From: Sphingomicrobium sp.
Lineage (GTDB): Bacteria; Pseudomonadota; Alphaproteobacteria; Sphingomonadales; Sphingomonadaceae
Direction: 5' to 3'
Assembly (NCBI GenBank): GCA_030447545.1
Contig: JAUJOV010000001.1
Span: 124,001 to 188,000 of the forward strand
DNA length: 64,000 nt
Below, piece after piece: positions 61,940 to 64,000 of this stretch (within the stretch, counting starts at the first letter, position 1; the number at the start of each line of letters is the position of its first letter). The position numbers were made by a program, and so were the translations under genes. The notes beneath the pieces are model-generated. The model was not told the DNA's origin. It searched no databases and was given only the letters and a program-made list of their open reading frames with translations.

Positions 61940-62056
61940 CTTTGCGAAGCAAAGGCGAGCTTAGGCGTAGAGATGCGGAACTCCCGGCCGGCGCGCGAGC
62001 GAGCGGCCTAAGGCGCGCTGCGAGACGCGTCCGACGTCACGAATTTACTTCGTGAC
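61940..62056 (-). repeat. two-hairpin element, copy B (inverted relative to copy A)
   Basis: GTCACGAAGTAAATTCGTGAC ... CTCTACGC ... CTTTGCTTCGCAAAG on the minus strand. Confidence 0.75.
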
Positions 62057-62239
62057 AATGTTTATTTGTTGGTTGTTCCCTGACTTACGTCGCTGATCGC
62101 ACGGTGCGTGGCTTCGTTCTTCAGGCTTGTCATGATTTTCTCCCTGAGCATGGTGATGCTGGGAAAACTGCGCATTGACCCTTTCGGAACAGCAAATCGC
62201 TCTGTCGCGATCCTTTCTAAAGTCTTCCGAACGTCGCTG

Positions 62240-62734
62240 TCATTCACGATATGGCGAATCTCGCCTGGCCTTAGAGCGCCGGCGCCTGCGATGCGCGAGG
62301 CCGGCGCAGCCTTGGATGTGAGTCTTGCCGTCTGTGGTCCAGACATATGCCCCGAACCGCGGCGTCAACTGAAGGAGCGTGACCGCCTGCCGCGAGAGAG
62401 GCACAAGGTGCGAGCGGGCGGACTTCGTCTCTTCACTACCCAGTACCCACGTCCCTCGCTCCAGGTCGAGCTGGGCCCACCGCATGGACGCAACCTCAGT
62501 GCGCCTCTGGCCGGTTAGGAAGAGCATCCGAACGAAACCGGCATAAGGGTAGCCAAGTAGTTCAGAGGCTTTCCATGCGCGGGAAACCTCCTCCATATCG
62601 AGGAAGCGGTCGCGCGGAGCCTCATCCTCTCCAGTTTTCCGATCACAGCGCCGACAAACCCTTGAGTCCTCGGTTGCGCTCCGCCCGGAGGGCTGCGCTG
62701 GGGTTCGAATGCCTCCGCCCGCGTCGGCCGCCAA
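62240..62734 (-). pseudogene. tyrosine recombinase/integrase fragment
   Basis: ASELLGYPYAGFVRMLFLTGQRRTEVASMRWAQLDLERGTWVLGSEETKSARSHLVPLSRQAVTLL; lacks the C-terminal HxxR/Y region in frame. Confidence 0.7.
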
Positions 62735-62737
62735 TGG

Positions 62738-63868
62738 TTACAGCGAGATGCTCGGGCTGTAGCGCATTTCGTGCTGGGCGATGGTGGCGCGGACCACGTT
62801 CTGCATCAGCGCCATTCGGGTCGGGAGAGGAACCGAGGTCTTCCTGATCATCACCGCGACCGAATAGCTGCGCCCGTCGGGGGCGGTGAGGATGCCGATG
62901 TCGTTGTACCCGGCCTGGGTGGCGCCGAGCACCTGGCCGGTGCCGGTCTTGTGGCTGAGGCTCCAGCCGGCCTTGAGGCCGCCCTTCAGCCTGTTCGGGC
63001 CGGTCCTGGTCTGGCTCATGATCGACAGCAGGCGCGCGGTCGAGGCGGGCGAGAGCAGTTCGCCCCGCTTCAGGCGCGCGAGCGCATTGACGATCGCGCT
63101 GGCCGAAGCGCCGTCATAGGGGTCCTCGAGGTAGCGGTTGAACGCCGCGCGGCGGACCGTCATCGGAAGCGCGTTCCTCGCCTGGTAAAAGGCATTGCCG
63201 ATCGAATAGCTCTGGGTCCAGGTGAGGCCGGCGATGCGCGCCTGGAGCGAGCGCTCGCCGTTGTAGAAGCGGATCGCGCCGAGGCCCTTGGTACGGATCA
63301 TCGCGCGCACCGCTTCGGGCCCGCCGACCGAGCGCATCAACTTGTCGTTGGCCGTATTGTCGCTCTTGGTCAGAGCTTCGCTCATCAAATTGGAGAGGCT
63401 CGTCGTATAGCCGCCACCGAGGATTTTGGAGCGGATCGGCTGGTGGAACAGCGTCAGGTCGCTTCGCCCGAGGCTAACCCTATCGGTCAGACTCACGCGG
63501 CCTTTGTCGACCGCGTCCAGCGCGGTGATCGCCACCCACAATTTGCTGACGCTCTGCTGCGGCGTGAGCACGGCTCCGTTCCAGTCGGTGGCCCAGCCCT
63601 CGTTGACCGACTTTACCGCGATCCCGACGCTGCCGTTGAAGCCGCGGCCGAGCTGGTCGATGCGGTTCGCGAGGTAGGCCGGCGCCTGCGGCGTGCGGAC
63701 TGCTTGAACCGGGCGCGGCGCAACCGGCCGCGGCTGCGCCGCGGGCTGCGCGGCGGCGGACCCGGCCATGCTCTGGAGAACCACGCCGGTCCCGGTTTGC
63801 CCAACCGAAAACAGCGCCATTCCAAGGCTGATCCAAAGCGACGTCATGACTGTACTTTCCCCCACCAA
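62738..63868 (-). CDS. class A beta-lactamase-like serine hydrolase
   Basis: TPQQSVSKLWVAI (SxxK), LTKSDNTANDKLM (SDN), SLSHKTGTGQV (KTG). Confidence 0.85.
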   Translation of the reverse strand: MVGESTVMTSLWISLGMALFSVGQTGTGVVLQSMAGSAAAQPAAQPRPVAPRPVQAVRTPQAPAYLANRIDQLGRGFNGSVGIAVKSVNEGWATDWNGAVLTPQQSVSKLWVAITALDAVDKGRVSLTDRVSLGRSDLTLFHQPIRSKILGGGYTTSLSNLMSEALTKSDNTANDKLMRSVGGPEAVRAMIRTKGLGAIRFYNGERSLQARIAGLTWTQSYSIGNAFYQARNALPMTVRRAAFNRYLEDPYDGASASAIVNALARLKRGELLSPASTARLLSIMSQTRTGPNRLKGGLKAGWSLSHKTGTGQVLGATQAGYNDIGILTAPDGRSYSVAVMIRKTSVPLPTRMALMQNVVRATIAQHEMRYSPSISL

Positions 63869-64000
63869 AACCCAAGCAATGCCAGCAGGTTAGCGTATCA
63901 TGCCTGAACGCAGCCTGTTCCACCCGGCGACTTGAGAATCGCACTGCGGAGGCGATTTGCCAAGCCCGTTATGACGCGGGCGGCGGGCTCCTGGCGAGCA

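Noticed and set aside
60348-61952. 534-aa antisense ORF opposite lepA
   Set aside because: Composition mirrors lepA codons; no independent evidence of coding.
62690-62735. GGGTTCGAATGCCTCCGCC...GCCGCCA resembling a tRNA T-loop and 3' end beside the integrase
   Set aside because: T-stem does not pair well and no anticodon or D arm could be found upstream; at best an att-site scar.

Overview
The 64 kb window looks like chromosomal DNA from a high-GC alphaproteobacterium, most likely sphingomonad-like. That placement rests on protein family resemblance only; no search was run. Positions 0-15.5 kb are accessory and decayed: a kinase-like ATPase, GNATs, an S41 peptidase, a broken BlaI/M56-BlaR-HEAT module, PadR, an AmpC-like hydrolase, a shattered DUF885 peptidase and a shattered MASE1-PAS-GGDEF-EAL gene. 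This part is full of about 30-bp palindromic repeats. Positions 15.5-42 kb are mostly housekeeping: TonB receptor plus TonB, pgl, MFS transporters, prephenate dehydrogenase/DAHP synthase/chorismate mutase, acs, CoA-ester lyase/MaoC, transketolase-like, a branched-chain 2-oxoacid dehydrogenase operon, a Psp-like locus, a putative zinc TonB receptor plus CDF exporter, threonine synthase and xth. Positions 42.1-46.2 kb are a prophage remnant (TerL, DUF5681, ParB-methyltransferase). Positions 46.5-64 kb carry CsbD, an M14 peptidase, gpmA, GGDEF, purEK, GAF-EAL, a receiver domain, EF-hand, PilZ, an intact DUF885 paralog, an aspartyl protease, an M16 peptidase, lepA, an integrase remnant and a class A beta-lactamase-like protein. 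Many conserved genes, including threonine synthase, acs and xth, are split across reading frames. At least part of the apparent pseudogenization may therefore be indel error in the assembly. No CRISPR array, rRNA, complete tRNA or recognisable defence island was seen. The most interesting unexplained signals are non-coding: a same-orientation hairpin repeat family with compensatory stem changes, a pair of about 118-bp two-hairpin elements at convergent gene ends, paired CTATTGGCAC motifs, and REP-like repeats inserted in frame in lepA and an E2 gene.
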